Below are positions 1-5,964 of a DNA stretch of 9,146 nt, piece by piece (within the stretch, counting starts at the first letter, position 1; the number at the start of each line of letters is the position of its first letter). The notes under the pieces are model-generated. The model searched no databases. It was not told the DNA's origin and worked only from the letters and a program-made list of their open reading frames with translations. Both the position numbers and the translations under genes were made by a program. Source of the stretch: JAGLYZ01 sp049642725 (lineage in GTDB: Bacteria > Patescibacteriota > Minisyncoccia > Minisyncoccales > JAGMDC01); assembly GCA_049642725.1 (NCBI GenBank), contig JBARPC010000040.1, forward strand, positions 1-9,146, written 5' to 3'.

Positions 1-17
1 TGTGGTCATATATTTTG

Positions 18-46
18 ATTATAGGTTAATCAAAATTGGATGTCAA
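18..46 (-). promoter_or_regulatory. Perfect consensus sigma70 promoter of a gene leaving the left edge
   Basis: On the minus strand this reads TTGACA (46-41), 17 bases, then TATAAT (23-18), which matches the consensus exactly. The expected start of transcription is near base 11. An ATG lies at 9-7 (Met-Thr-Thr before the window ends), so the mRNA would have a leader of about two bases. The -35 and the first 13 bases of the spacer are identical to the HEPN promoter at 976-1004. Only three codons of the downstream gene are visible, so its identity is unknown. Confidence 0.75.
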
Positions 47-63
47 ACTTTGAAAAAAAATAG

Positions 64-118
64 AGTAATTACTTAACCGAGTTAACTTAACCGAGTTAAG
101 TAATTATGTTGAGTAATT
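64..118. repeat. Nested palindrome with two tandem 14-base units
   Basis: Two identical tandem copies of CTTAACCGAGTTAA (72-85 and 86-99) lie inside a larger inverted repeat, TAATTACTTAAC (66-77) against GTTAAGTAATTA (95-106). Each unit can fold alone as CTTAAC-CGA-GTTAAG. The flanks repeat GAGTAATTA (64-72 and 111-119). No reading frame is evident. It could be a REP-like element, an operator for the left-edge gene, or a 3' structure of the HEPN/MNT transcript. Confidence 0.6.
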
Positions 119-121
119 AAG

Positions 122-150
122 AAAAAACAGAGAATAAATCTCTGTTTTTT
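122..150. terminator. Bidirectional intrinsic terminator
   Basis: AAAAAACAGAGA (122-133) pairs perfectly with TCTCTGTTTTTT (139-150) around the loop ATAAA. The A-run and T-run give a U-tract in either direction. It lies downstream of the MNT stop on the minus strand and probably ends the HEPN/MNT transcript before the left-edge gene's own promoter. Confidence 0.7.
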
Positions 151-165
151 GAAAGCCAAATTTTA

Positions 166-188
166 TGTTAGACACTCGGTGTCTAACA
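166..188. repeat. Perfect 10-bp hairpin, REP-like
   Basis: TGTTAGACAC (166-175), loop TCG, then GTGTCTAACA (179-188). No T-tract follows, so it does not look like a simple terminator. The three-base TCG/CGA loop is shared with the hairpins at 72-99 and 8557-8587. It may be a dispersed palindromic repeat. Confidence 0.6.
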
Positions 189-237
189 ATCCCATTTAAA
201 AGTCAGAAACGTCCCTATTTTCATTACTCAAAAAGTT

Positions 238-585
238 TTATCCCATTACTTTTACACCTGTTTTTTTTATTTCCCAGACTAAAGGATCTTCATCTACAAA
301 ATCTTTAGGATGATAAGGATGTGGTTCAATAATAGATTTTATCTTATAAGATTTCTTTAATAAATAATGTAAAGCGGAAAAAGGCTCTTTAAATTTCGGA
401 GAAATAATACAAACATCAATATCGCTCCATTTACTAGATTTTCCTTTAGCATAAGAACCAAAAACAATTACCTTCTCTATGGAAATTTTATCTTTCTTTA
501 TTAATTTAATATAATCGGATATATCCTTTTTTACCTCTTTCGGTAAAGTTATTTTAATTTTTTTTATAGTTGTTTTTTTAACCAT
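238..585 (-). CDS. MNT-type minimal nucleotidyltransferase, partner of the upstream HEPN protein
   Basis: A 115-residue protein of the DNA polymerase beta-like nucleotidyltransferase superfamily. The core signature is GSYAKGKSSKWSDIDV: G43-S44, then D55 and D57 as metal ligands, matching the GSx10DxD motif. E87 is a possible third carboxylate. Length and layout fit the short MntA/HI0073-type proteins that pair with HEPN proteins. In characterised HEPN/MNT toxin-antitoxin modules the MNT protein neutralises the HEPN toxin by adding nucleotides to it; that role here is inference from family and context. The ATG at 585 lies inside the end of the HEPN gene (22-base overlap), so translation is probably coupled. 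The gene has no promoter of its own and is followed by the hairpins at 122-188. Confidence 0.88.
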   Translation of the reverse strand: MVKKTTIKKIKITLPKEVKKDISDYIKLIKKDKISIEKVIVFGSYAKGKSSKWSDIDVCIISPKFKEPFSALHYLLKKSYKIKSIIEPHPYHPKDFVDEDPLVWEIKKTGVKVMG

Positions 586-965
586 AGATATAAATTTTTA
601 GATATTTTAAAATATTTTTCTGTGTAAGACTTAGTACATCTTTTATAAAAATCAAACTTGTAAGCATCATAACGAGCAGCAATATTAAATTCAGTAATTT
701 CAGTTAAATAGTCTATTTGTTCTTCACCTAAATCAATTTTGGCTATTTTAGCTAAATCAACTAATTGATGAGTGTAAGGAGCATGAGTTTTTATTGTTTT
801 GACAGCTAAAGCTTTTAAAGTTTTTTCTATCATCAAATGACAGAAAAATAAACATTCTGAATATCGTTTTCCTCTAAAAAGAAATTTCGCTGTTTCAAAA
901 TCATATTCTGAACTTTTTATCCAATAATTAATTACTTTTTTAATATTTAATTTGTTTCTTTGCAT
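564..965 (-). CDS. HEPN-domain protein of a HEPN/MNT pair
   Basis: A 133-residue all-helical HEPN protein (Pfam HEPN, HI0074-like). Supporting stretches are the first helices around residues 15-31, FCHLMIEKTLKAL at 41-53, and EFNIAARYDAYKFDFYKRC at 92-110. In this family the HEPN protein is the toxin or ribonuclease-like half, held in check by the MNT partner. The usual RX4-6H ribonuclease motif is absent: R98 is followed by YDAYK with no histidine, so RNase activity is doubtful. The start at 965 is chosen over an upstream TTG at 1004, which would lie inside the -35 box. The promoter at 976-1004 predicts transcription from about base 969, so the message is almost leaderless. The gene overlaps the downstream MNT gene. 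Confidence 0.86.
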   Translation of the reverse strand: MQRNKLNIKKVINYWIKSSEYDFETAKFLFRGKRYSECLFFCHLMIEKTLKALAVKTIKTHAPYTHQLVDLAKIAKIDLGEEQIDYLTEITEFNIAARYDAYKFDFYKRCTKSYTEKYFKISKNLYLWLKKQL

Positions 966-975
966 GTATATTTTT

Positions 976-1004
976 ATTATAAACAAATCAAAATTGGATG
1001 TCAA
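976..1004 (-). promoter_or_regulatory. Perfect consensus sigma70 promoter of the HEPN/MNT operon
   Basis: Minus strand TTGACA (1004-999), a 17-base spacer, then TATAAT (981-976). The expected start is near 969, four bases before the HEPN ATG at 965. There is no room for a Shine-Dalgarno site. The -35, the first half of the spacer and the -10 are repeated at 18-46. Confidence 0.85.
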
Positions 1005-1020
1005 ATTTTGAATTTGGAAA

Positions 1021-1257
1021 AGAGAACCCCTCGCCGCCTACAGCGCGGCAAGGGGAATAACTACAAGGGACAAACACACAGCTTTAAACCGTGTGAGGAA
1101 ATATCTGTTGAAGTCGGACTTCAACAGACAGATTTACACAAGATTAATTAATGAAACCCTCAGGCAAACAGAAATAAATAAGAAAGAATGGGATAAACTT
1201 TAAAATAAACACTTCTATTCTTTTTTTATGATCAGTTCTTCAAAGAACTGTTTTTTT
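1021..1257 (+). ncRNA. Candidate structured RNA of unknown class, + strand
   Basis: This stretch between the HEPN promoter and the RAYT relic is richer in GC at its left end than its surroundings. It contains three hairpins: CCCCT/AGGGG plus GCCGC/GCGGC (1027-1055, one mismatch); CACAC/GTGTG (1075-1095); and an 11-bp inverted repeat with a one-base centre (1105-1127). It ends in an intrinsic terminator at 1233-1257. I do not recognise tmRNA, SRP RNA or RNase P motifs. The alternative is a decayed gene end: one + frame is open from 1014 to a TAA near 1201, with a plausible protein tail ending NKKEWDKL but no good start codon. No convincing + strand promoter was found. Confidence 0.3.
1233..1257 (+). 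terminator. Intrinsic terminator, + strand
   Basis: CAGTTCT (1233-1239), loop TCAA, AGAACTG (1244-1250), followed by seven Ts (1251-1257). The T-tract lies on the right side only, so it ends + strand transcription, consistent with the candidate RNA upstream. Confidence 0.7.
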
Positions 1258-1420
1258 ATTTTTTAATAAATAAAAAAGGTTCCTGACACCTTTTTCCACA
1301 TAATATTGTTTCAAGGGTTTGGTAATCGTTCCTATTCTCAAAAATTGTCATACGGGCATTGGCACGATTTAAAACGTGGTAGATTTCATTGCCCACATCT
1401 ATGCGTAATGTTCTTCCCAT
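1256..1420 (-). pseudogene. Truncated REP-associated tyrosine transposase (RAYT, IS200-like)
   Basis: The 54-codon frame starts MGRTLRIDVGNEIYHVLNRA and continues with ARMTIFENRNDYQTLETIL. This is the typical N-terminus of TnpA-REP (RAYT) transposases, which normally begin MxRxLRI..xxYHVxNRxNxRxxIF. It stops after about 40 homologous residues, where the frame runs into the palindrome at 1272-1296 and ends. The HUH motif and catalytic tyrosine, which lie further along in full-length RAYTs, are missing, so it cannot be active. It is bracketed by two copies of the same palindrome in the same orientation. I read it as a deletion derivative of a RAYT unit. The frame end overlaps the + strand terminator. 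Confidence 0.75.
1272..1296. repeat. REP-type palindrome, copy 1
   Basis: AAAAAGGT, seven-base loop TCCTGAC, ACCTTTTT. It is the same as copy 2 at 1437-1462 over the whole core and has the same orientation. It sits where the RAYT homology is cut off. Association with a RAYT gene fits a REP element, the presumed substrate of that transposase family. Confidence 0.7.
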
Positions 1421-1436
1421 GTAATTATTATATCGT

Positions 1437-1462
1437 AAAAAAAGGTTCCTGACACCTTTTTC
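1437..1462. repeat. REP-type palindrome, copy 2; possible terminator of the pilin operon
   Basis: The AAAAAGGT / ACCTTTTT palindrome is repeated with the same asymmetric loop, 17 bases upstream of the RAYT relic and 23 bases past the RCC1 gene stop. On the minus strand it is followed by a run of Ts and could end pilin transcription, although only two of its base pairs are G-C. Confidence 0.65.
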
Positions 1463-1484
1463 TCCTTTTTCTCCTACTTCATTG

Positions 1485-3098
1485 TTAAGGTCGTATTTCC
1501 TTTTGTTCTAGTCTTGCCCCTGTTCCTTTTACACAAACTGGTGTAGTACGAGTATTACCACTAGTACCATCTCCTATCTGACCACCATTATTACATCCCC
1601 AACAATAAGCTCTTCCATTACTCTCTAAGGCACAACTATGAATAAAACCAGTAGAAACAGCAGAAATATTAGTTAAGTTTCCTACACCGCCTACTCCTTT
1701 TACCTGAACAGGGGTAGTACTATCAGTAATAGTGCCATCCCCTAATTGGCCTCCGCATGGTATCCCCCACCAATAGTCATTCATCCCCCAGCAATAAACT
1801 GTTCCATCATTTTTTAGAGCACAGTTATAATCTCCACCAGAAGAAGCGGTAGAAACAGCAGAAATATTAGTTAAGTTTCCTACACCGCCTACTCCTTTTA
1901 CCTGAACAGGGACTCTACGATGAGTAGTAGTGCCATCCCCTAATTGGCCGCTGTCATTATCTCCCCAACAGTAAACTGTTCCATCATTTTTTAGAGCGCA
2001 GGTATTGGCCCATTGAGCACCAATTGCAGAAATATTAGTTAAGTTTCCTACACCGCCTACTCCTTTTACCTGAACAGGGGTAGTACTGTGAGCAACAATA
2101 GAGTTATCCCCTAATACACCTGCGCAGAAGAACGGCCATAGACAACTATTCGACCCCCAGCAATAAACTGTTCCATCATTTTTTAGAGCGCAACTATGCG
2201 CCCCGCCACCAGAAACAGCAGAAATATTAGTTAAGTTTCCTACACCGCCTACTCCTTTTACCTGAACAGGGGTAGTACTATCAATAATAGTATCATCTCC
2301 TAACTGGCCCTGGGAATTACATCCCCAACAGTAAACTGTTCCATCATTTTTTAGAGCGCAGGTAAAGGTTCCACCACCAGAAACAACAGAAATATTATCT
2401 AAGTTTCCTACACCGCCTACTCCTTTTACCTGAACAGGGGTAGTACTATCAATAATAGTATCATCTCCTAACTGGCCGTGATCGTTCTTTCCCCAGCAGT
2501 AAACTGTTCCATCATTTTTTAGAGCGCAGGTTTGTCCTCCGCCAGTAGAAACAGCAAAAATATTATCTAAGTCCCCTACACCGCCTACTCCTTTTACCTG
2601 AACAGGGGTAGTACGACCAATAGTAGTGCCATCCCCTAATTGGCCTTGAACATTCATCCCCCAGCAATAAACTGTTCCTTTATCTGTTGAAGCGCAGCTA
2701 TGATACACACTCCATCCACCACCAGCACCCATCGCTGCTAAAAAAGAAAGATTTGTTTTAATTGCTCTTTTTATATTGTGACAAGTTCCAATAGATTTAA
2801 GAAACCTCCAACCTTCTTCTTCTTGTACCTCCCAATCATAAGAAGTATCTCCAAGAATAGCAAAACCAGTATCTCCAGGATTTAATCCCACTGTCTTTTC
2901 AATATATAGTGCTTCCTCTGTTCCCGCATCAGCAGCAGTAATTGCCTTAGCTGATTCTTCTATATTCTTTGCCATTCGCATTTCCTTAATGGTCACCAAG
3001 GTTAAACCAGCGCCAATAGATAAAATAGCGCCAAGGATGACGAGAGTAACTAATAAAGCAATTTGTCCTTTTTGATTAAAATATTTTTTTGAAATCAT
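1485..3098 (-). CDS. PilX-like minor pilin fused to a seven-bladed RCC1-type propeller
   Basis: A 537-residue protein. Residues 1-11 form a basic prepilin leader ending KG, followed by a hydrophobic helix (about 12-37) and the segment AKAITAADAGTEEAL (50-64), typical of PilX/GspK-like minor pilins. As in that class there is no Glu5 after the cleavage site. From about 127 to 527 there are seven RCC1-like repeats with the core CALKNDGTVYCWG...GQLGDGT, joined by glycine-rich VKGVGGVGNL linkers. Cysteine-tryptophan pairs recur at 145-146, 201-202, 257-258, 313-314, 377-378, 437-438 and 499-500. Seven RCC1 repeats normally close one beta-propeller. Blades 4 and 6 have longer loops with an extra cysteine. 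The gene starts 13 bases after the PilW-like gene and is the last of the pilin series. A surface or tip adhesin is the likely role (inference); RCC1 alone does not name a ligand. Confidence 0.85.
   Translation of the reverse strand: MISKKYFNQKGQIALLVTLVILGAILSIGAGLTLVTIKEMRMAKNIEESAKAITAADAGTEEALYIEKTVGLNPGDTGFAILGDTSYDWEVQEEEGWRFLKSIGTCHNIKRAIKTNLSFLAAMGAGGGWSVYHSCASTDKGTVYCWGMNVQGQLGDGTTIGRTTPVQVKGVGGVGDLDNIFAVSTGGGQTCALKNDGTVYCWGKNDHGQLGDDTIIDSTTPVQVKGVGGVGNLDNISVVSGGGTFTCALKNDGTVYCWGCNSQGQLGDDTIIDSTTPVQVKGVGGVGNLTNISAVSGGGAHSCALKNDGTVYCWGSNSCLWPFFCAGVLGDNSIVAHSTTPVQVKGVGGVGNLTNISAIGAQWANTCALKNDGTVYCWGDNDSGQLGDGTTTHRRVPVQVKGVGGVGNLTNISAVSTASSGGDYNCALKNDGTVYCWGMNDYWWGIPCGGQLGDGTITDSTTPVQVKGVGGVGNLTNISAVSTGFIHSCALESNGRAYCWGCNNGGQIGDGTSGNTRTTPVCVKGTGARLEQKEIRP
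1681..2610. repeat. Near-identical tandem DNA repeats encoding RCC1 blades
   Basis: The segment beginning CCTACACCGCCTACTCC recurs at 1681, 1879, 2047, 2239, 2407 and 2575, with spacings of 198, 168, 192, 168 and 168 bases, all multiples of three. The nucleotide identity, including silent positions, is far higher than the fold requires. It indicates recent tandem duplication or gene conversion. Confidence 0.9.
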
Positions 3099-3111
3099 AT
3101 TTAAAATTATT

Positions 3112-4959
3112 TTAGGAAATTAAATTTTTAAATATTTTCTCTATTTTTTGAGAAAAATTATTGAATAATACAAAATTATTATAAAAATCCAATTTAGCAA
3201 AAAAAGAATTTAATTTCTTTAAAAAGGTTTCTGGAATATTTTTTATATAATTAACAAGCCCTTGTTCTTGCTCTTCAGGAATATTTAACTTATCTAAAAC
3301 AATATTATCACTCTCTGCAAATCCTAATCCTCCTAAATATCTTGCAATTATCACACCCTGGCATAAAGGATAAGAAGATGTCTCAAACGAGAATAGTGTC
3401 CCGGGTGGACTGACTAAAGGAATGTCAAAATGTTGGTGATTATCAGTAGCTGCTTCTAATATGCCAGACTCAACATCTTGGTAGATTACATTTATGGGAA
3501 GACTTGTAAAACAACCTGGTTCAGTAATATGAGTATGTGTTTCGCTTCCGCCACCATCCCCATAATTAGCATCACCTCTAAGCAATTTTTTGTAAAAAGA
3601 ATTTACCTCTGGATGTCCGTCACCATCTATATCATCGCTTACTATTGTCCAATATAATTCATCTGGTCTCTTATCAAACATTGCTATTAAATTAATCGGC
3701 ATATTTATATCAAAATTTGCCTGTCCAAGAATTATGTTCTGAGTAGGTGGATCGTTATCAGCATGCGTACTATCACAATTAATAGTATGTTCATGACTCT
3801 CTATCGTTGTAACGCTAGCTATTATAGGATCTGATCGTCTAGGTGCTGAATTAAAACCTCCTCCAATATTTCCTGCCACTTCGTGATAGTGAAAAGAATT
3901 CCCTCCGAAATTTCCAGTAATATCATTTCCCTTTATATAAAAATTATCTTGGTTATTATATCTTGTAAATCCTGCTGGCAAAATTGGATTATTAAAAATT
4001 GCAATTGCATCAGCTGGAATTTCTTCAGGTATACCATTGTTATATTGTATTACCTTAAGAGTTCTATAGGGCGGATCCTGACTTTCAGAACTAGATTCAA
4101 GCCCAGACGGCGGAACTATACTTGTTTGATGAGAATGGTTCATAGGCAGTATCCTGACCCATGGAGGCCCTGCAAAACCTGCATTATCTGTTGTAAGAAT
4201 TCCCGCGACGTCAGTGGTTGGAATGTCAATATGAAAGACAAGACGATGACTATGACTAGCGCTTCCAAAATTACCGTAATTTTCAGCACCCATAGGAAAC
4301 TTTTCATAAAATGGATCTCCTGGATTACAAGATATACATTCCCAGCCAGCAGGCAAACCAGCTCCGTCCCAAAATAGAATTAAATTAGGTTGTAGTTTAT
4401 CAACAACTACTCGCGGTGATATTGTGCTTTGAAAATTCATTTTCACCGAAGAATTATTAGCTGCCTCCACAGTCATTGAAATTGTTACTTTCTGCTGAAC
4501 AGGGTTGTCTTCGTCTGTAAAATTACTGACATAAAAAATAAGATTACTGATTTTTATTCTATCAGAGGTTATTAAATTACCATTTTTAGCCAAATAATCT
4601 CCGATTGAACTGCAATTACCACCTGCATCTGCTCTACAAAACTGTATATTTGAATCAGAAGAATCAGTAAAATCGATTTCTGAATCAGCGCTGTTTGCTT
4701 CACTGTCATCAATACTCCCCATTCTAATTTCTCTAGTCATTATTTCCATTGTATAACGGGCATTATCTTCTATTTCTTTTAATTGATTAACCCTTTCTTT
4801 GCCTTGAAGCGAGGAAACAAAAATCCCTATTGCCGCGCCAATCACTAATGCAAAAATAGTTATAGAAACAAGAAGTTCTATTAGTGTAAACGCTGAACTA
4901 CACGGAACCATACGCGGAACTACGCTGATTTTATTTTGTTTTTTCTCTCGCTGTCTCAT
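3112..4959 (-). CDS. PilW-like minor pilin with three phage-tail-collar-like HxH modules
   Basis: A 615-residue protein. The prepilin motif is SSA|FTLIELLVSITIFALVIGA: cleavage is predicted after A23, E28 is Glu5, and alanine replaces the usual glycine at -1. Residues 24-190 look like PilW/GspJ (MTREIRMGS at 74-82). From 193 to about 545 come three diverged repeats, each opening with a hydrophobic strand and proline (LILFWDGAGLPAGW at 193, AIAIFNNPILPAGF at 318, LIAMFDKRPDELYW at 424). Each holds a glycine-rich stretch and two HxH pairs: 236/238 and 275/277; 357/359 and 389/391; 475/477 and 508/510. This resembles tail-collar or microcystin-dependent-protein domains, where HxH can bind metal. 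A lysine-rich helical tail ends the protein. The start at 4959 is supported by AAGGAG five bases upstream and overlaps the GxxExxY gene by 29 bases. An internal ATG at 4911 is the alternative. Confidence 0.82.
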   Translation of the reverse strand: MRQREKKQNKISVVPRMVPCSSAFTLIELLVSITIFALVIGAAIGIFVSSLQGKERVNQLKEIEDNARYTMEIMTREIRMGSIDDSEANSADSEIDFTDSSDSNIQFCRADAGGNCSSIGDYLAKNGNLITSDRIKISNLIFYVSNFTDEDNPVQQKVTISMTVEAANNSSVKMNFQSTISPRVVVDKLQPNLILFWDGAGLPAGWECISCNPGDPFYEKFPMGAENYGNFGSASHSHRLVFHIDIPTTDVAGILTTDNAGFAGPPWVRILPMNHSHQTSIVPPSGLESSSESQDPPYRTLKVIQYNNGIPEEIPADAIAIFNNPILPAGFTRYNNQDNFYIKGNDITGNFGGNSFHYHEVAGNIGGGFNSAPRRSDPIIASVTTIESHEHTINCDSTHADNDPPTQNIILGQANFDINMPINLIAMFDKRPDELYWTIVSDDIDGDGHPEVNSFYKKLLRGDANYGDGGGSETHTHITEPGCFTSLPINVIYQDVESGILEAATDNHQHFDIPLVSPPGTLFSFETSSYPLCQGVIIARYLGGLGFAESDNIVLDKLNIPEEQEQGLVNYIKNIPETFLKKLNSFFAKLDFYNNFVLFNNFSQKIEKIFKNLIS

Positions 4960-5326
4960 AAATTCTCCTTATTATTTGAACACCGTTAAGTGCTCCAAAA
5001 TTTATCAGAAACCCTAATTTATAATCAGACCCTTTTAAATAATGCCAAAATTGTTTGATATCTTCTTTTATTAAATCTGGCTTAGCTTTTAACTCTATAA
5101 AAATAATATCATCAACTATCAAGTCAGGAATGTAAGTGCCGACTTTTTCATTGTTATAATAAACATCTATTCTTTTCTCTTTCTCAACCTTTAATCCTTT
5201 ATAAATTAAACCTAAGTAGAAAGCATTATGATAAATTTTTTCTTTATGGTTATTTCTAAATTGCTTATAAATATCATAGGCAATTCCTCTAATAATACAT
5301 GATTCTTTTGGGTAAAGTAATGACAT
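4931..5326 (-). CDS. GxxExxY family protein (PD-(D/E)XK nuclease-like fold)
   Basis: A 131-residue protein of the GxxExxY/PDDEXK_3 family. The naming motif appears as N26-H-K-E29-K-I-Y32, with asparagine instead of the first glycine. The nuclease-like core is P67-D68 with E78-L-K80 (IPDLIVDDIIFIELKA), followed by a helix with LKGSDYKLGFLINFG (97-111) and the usual IIRRIYE end. PD-(D/E)XK residues suggest a metal-dependent nuclease, but no activity is established for this family to my knowledge. The ATG at 5326 is chosen because homologues begin near LLYPxxS. A TTG at 5380 would extend the protein through the inverted repeat into the PilV gene and is probably spurious. It lies between two pilin genes, so its presence there is an insertion rather than a pilus function. 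Confidence 0.8.
   Translation of the reverse strand: MSLLYPKESCIIRGIAYDIYKQFRNNHKEKIYHNAFYLGLIYKGLKVEKEKRIDVYYNNEKVGTYIPDLIVDDIIFIELKAKPDLIKEDIKQFWHYLKGSDYKLGFLINFGALNGVQIIRRIYETAREKTK
4965..4970 (-). promoter_or_regulatory. Strong Shine-Dalgarno site of the PilW-like gene, inside the GxxExxY gene
   Basis: AAGGAG on the minus strand, five bases before the ATG at 4959. It is the clearest ribosome binding site in the window and settles the pilin start. The bases encode the Ile-Arg-Arg-Ile stretch near the C-terminus of the GxxExxY protein. Confidence 0.75.
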
Positions 5327-5370
5327 ATTATTTCCGCATAGTTCTGCGTATTGTTCAGCATGGTTCAGCG

Positions 5371-5952
5371 TTACTTCCAATCATACAAATGGTCTTCAAG
5401 GGTGACGGTGTGAGGATTCCCGCTACGGTCAGTCCAACCGACCTCTGATGTCACTTTTATATAATGATCTGGAGCTATAATTACTTTGTCTAGCTTGATT
5501 AAACGAGAAAATTTAGTTAAATTACCTGTTACATCATGAACATACTCGTTATTTTTAAAATAAACTTGACAATCTGAACCGCAATCCCAAACATCTAACG
5601 GTGGAGGAATAATATATTGTATAATTCCACCCGTACCTTCTGTTATACATGCTTGTTCATTACCTATTCCTTTTATGCCTTCATCAAAATCATTTCCTGC
5701 CAGCCAGTTGCTGTCCCTGATATTTTTTACCACTTCTATTCCTTCCTGGGCCAAATTCACAGCAATGATTCTGTCAGGACTTACCCGGCTGATAGAAATA
5801 TTATAAAGGATTAAGCCGGTAACACCTACTAAACCAACAGTGATGACTGTGATGGCAACCAAAACCTCAAGCAAGGAAAAACCGTTTTTCAAACGCCAAT
5901 TTGTTATACGAAATTTTTTATATAGATTTTTTTTAAACTTAATTTTAGACAT
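5371..5952 (-). CDS. PilV-like type IV minor pilin
   Basis: A 193-residue prepilin. A long basic leader (1-24) ends LKNG, cleavage is predicted after G24, and the mature protein starts FSLLEVLVAITVITVGLVGVTG with Glu5 at E29. The segment NLAQEGIEVVKNIRDSNW (66-83) is typical of PilV/GspI-like minor pilins. A small C-terminal globular domain follows, with cysteines around 102-128. No Shine-Dalgarno site precedes the ATG at 5952; the upstream DNA is the AT-rich repeat next to the S23 gene. The stop codon is the first base triplet of the GxxExxY cassette's inverted repeat, so the original C-terminus may have been slightly different. The protein likely assembles at the pilus tip with the other minor pilins. 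Confidence 0.87.
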   Translation of the reverse strand: MSKIKFKKNLYKKFRITNWRLKNGFSLLEVLVAITVITVGLVGVTGLILYNISISRVSPDRIIAVNLAQEGIEVVKNIRDSNWLAGNDFDEGIKGIGNEQACITEGTGGIIQYIIPPPLDVWDCGSDCQVYFKNNEYVHDVTGNLTKFSRLIKLDKVIIAPDHYIKVTSEVGWTDRSGNPHTVTLEDHLYDWK

Positions 5953-5964
5953 ATATTAAGCACC

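Larger units (their letters stand above)
4887..5373. mobile_element. Putative GxxExxY gene cassette with terminal inverted repeats
   Basis: The GxxExxY gene is bounded by two about 46-base inverted repeats: 4887-4933 on the + strand and 5373-5329 on the minus strand. Read inwards, both begin TAA(A)CGCTGAAC and continue as three or four imperfect 10-12-base units of the type ACGCNGAACNAY. I count about 34 matches in 45 aligned positions. The outer ends coincide with the last codon of the PilV-like pilin on one side and with the FTLIEL codons of the PilW-like pilin on the other. There is no transposase inside, so it would be mobilised in trans or be a retron- or intron-like cassette of unknown type. 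No target duplication was recognised. Confidence 0.55.

Noticed and set aside
194..222. Segment AGTCAGAAACGTCCCT as another REP copy
   Set aside because: It resembles RAYT-type repeat ends but has no clear stem and only one copy in this window.
564..1004. Longer HEPN frame from a TTG at 1004
   Set aside because: The start would lie in the -35 box of a perfect promoter; the ATG at 965 fits the predicted transcript.
960..1151. 63-residue + strand frame across the HEPN promoter and hairpins
   Set aside because: Its start lies in the promoter and HEPN start region, it has no ribosome binding site, and its composition follows the palindromes; it resembles no protein I recognise.
1659..2700. Regular repeats that could suggest a CRISPR array
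   Set aside because: The spacing is 168-198 bases and in frame, and the repeats encode RCC1 blades.
3883..4377. 164-codon + strand frame opposite the PilW-like gene
   Set aside because: It is antisense to a well-supported repeat protein and shows no domain or start signal.
4931..5380. Longer GxxExxY frame from a TTG at 5380
   Set aside because: The extra 18 residues are the translated inverted repeat; family members begin near the ATG at 5326.
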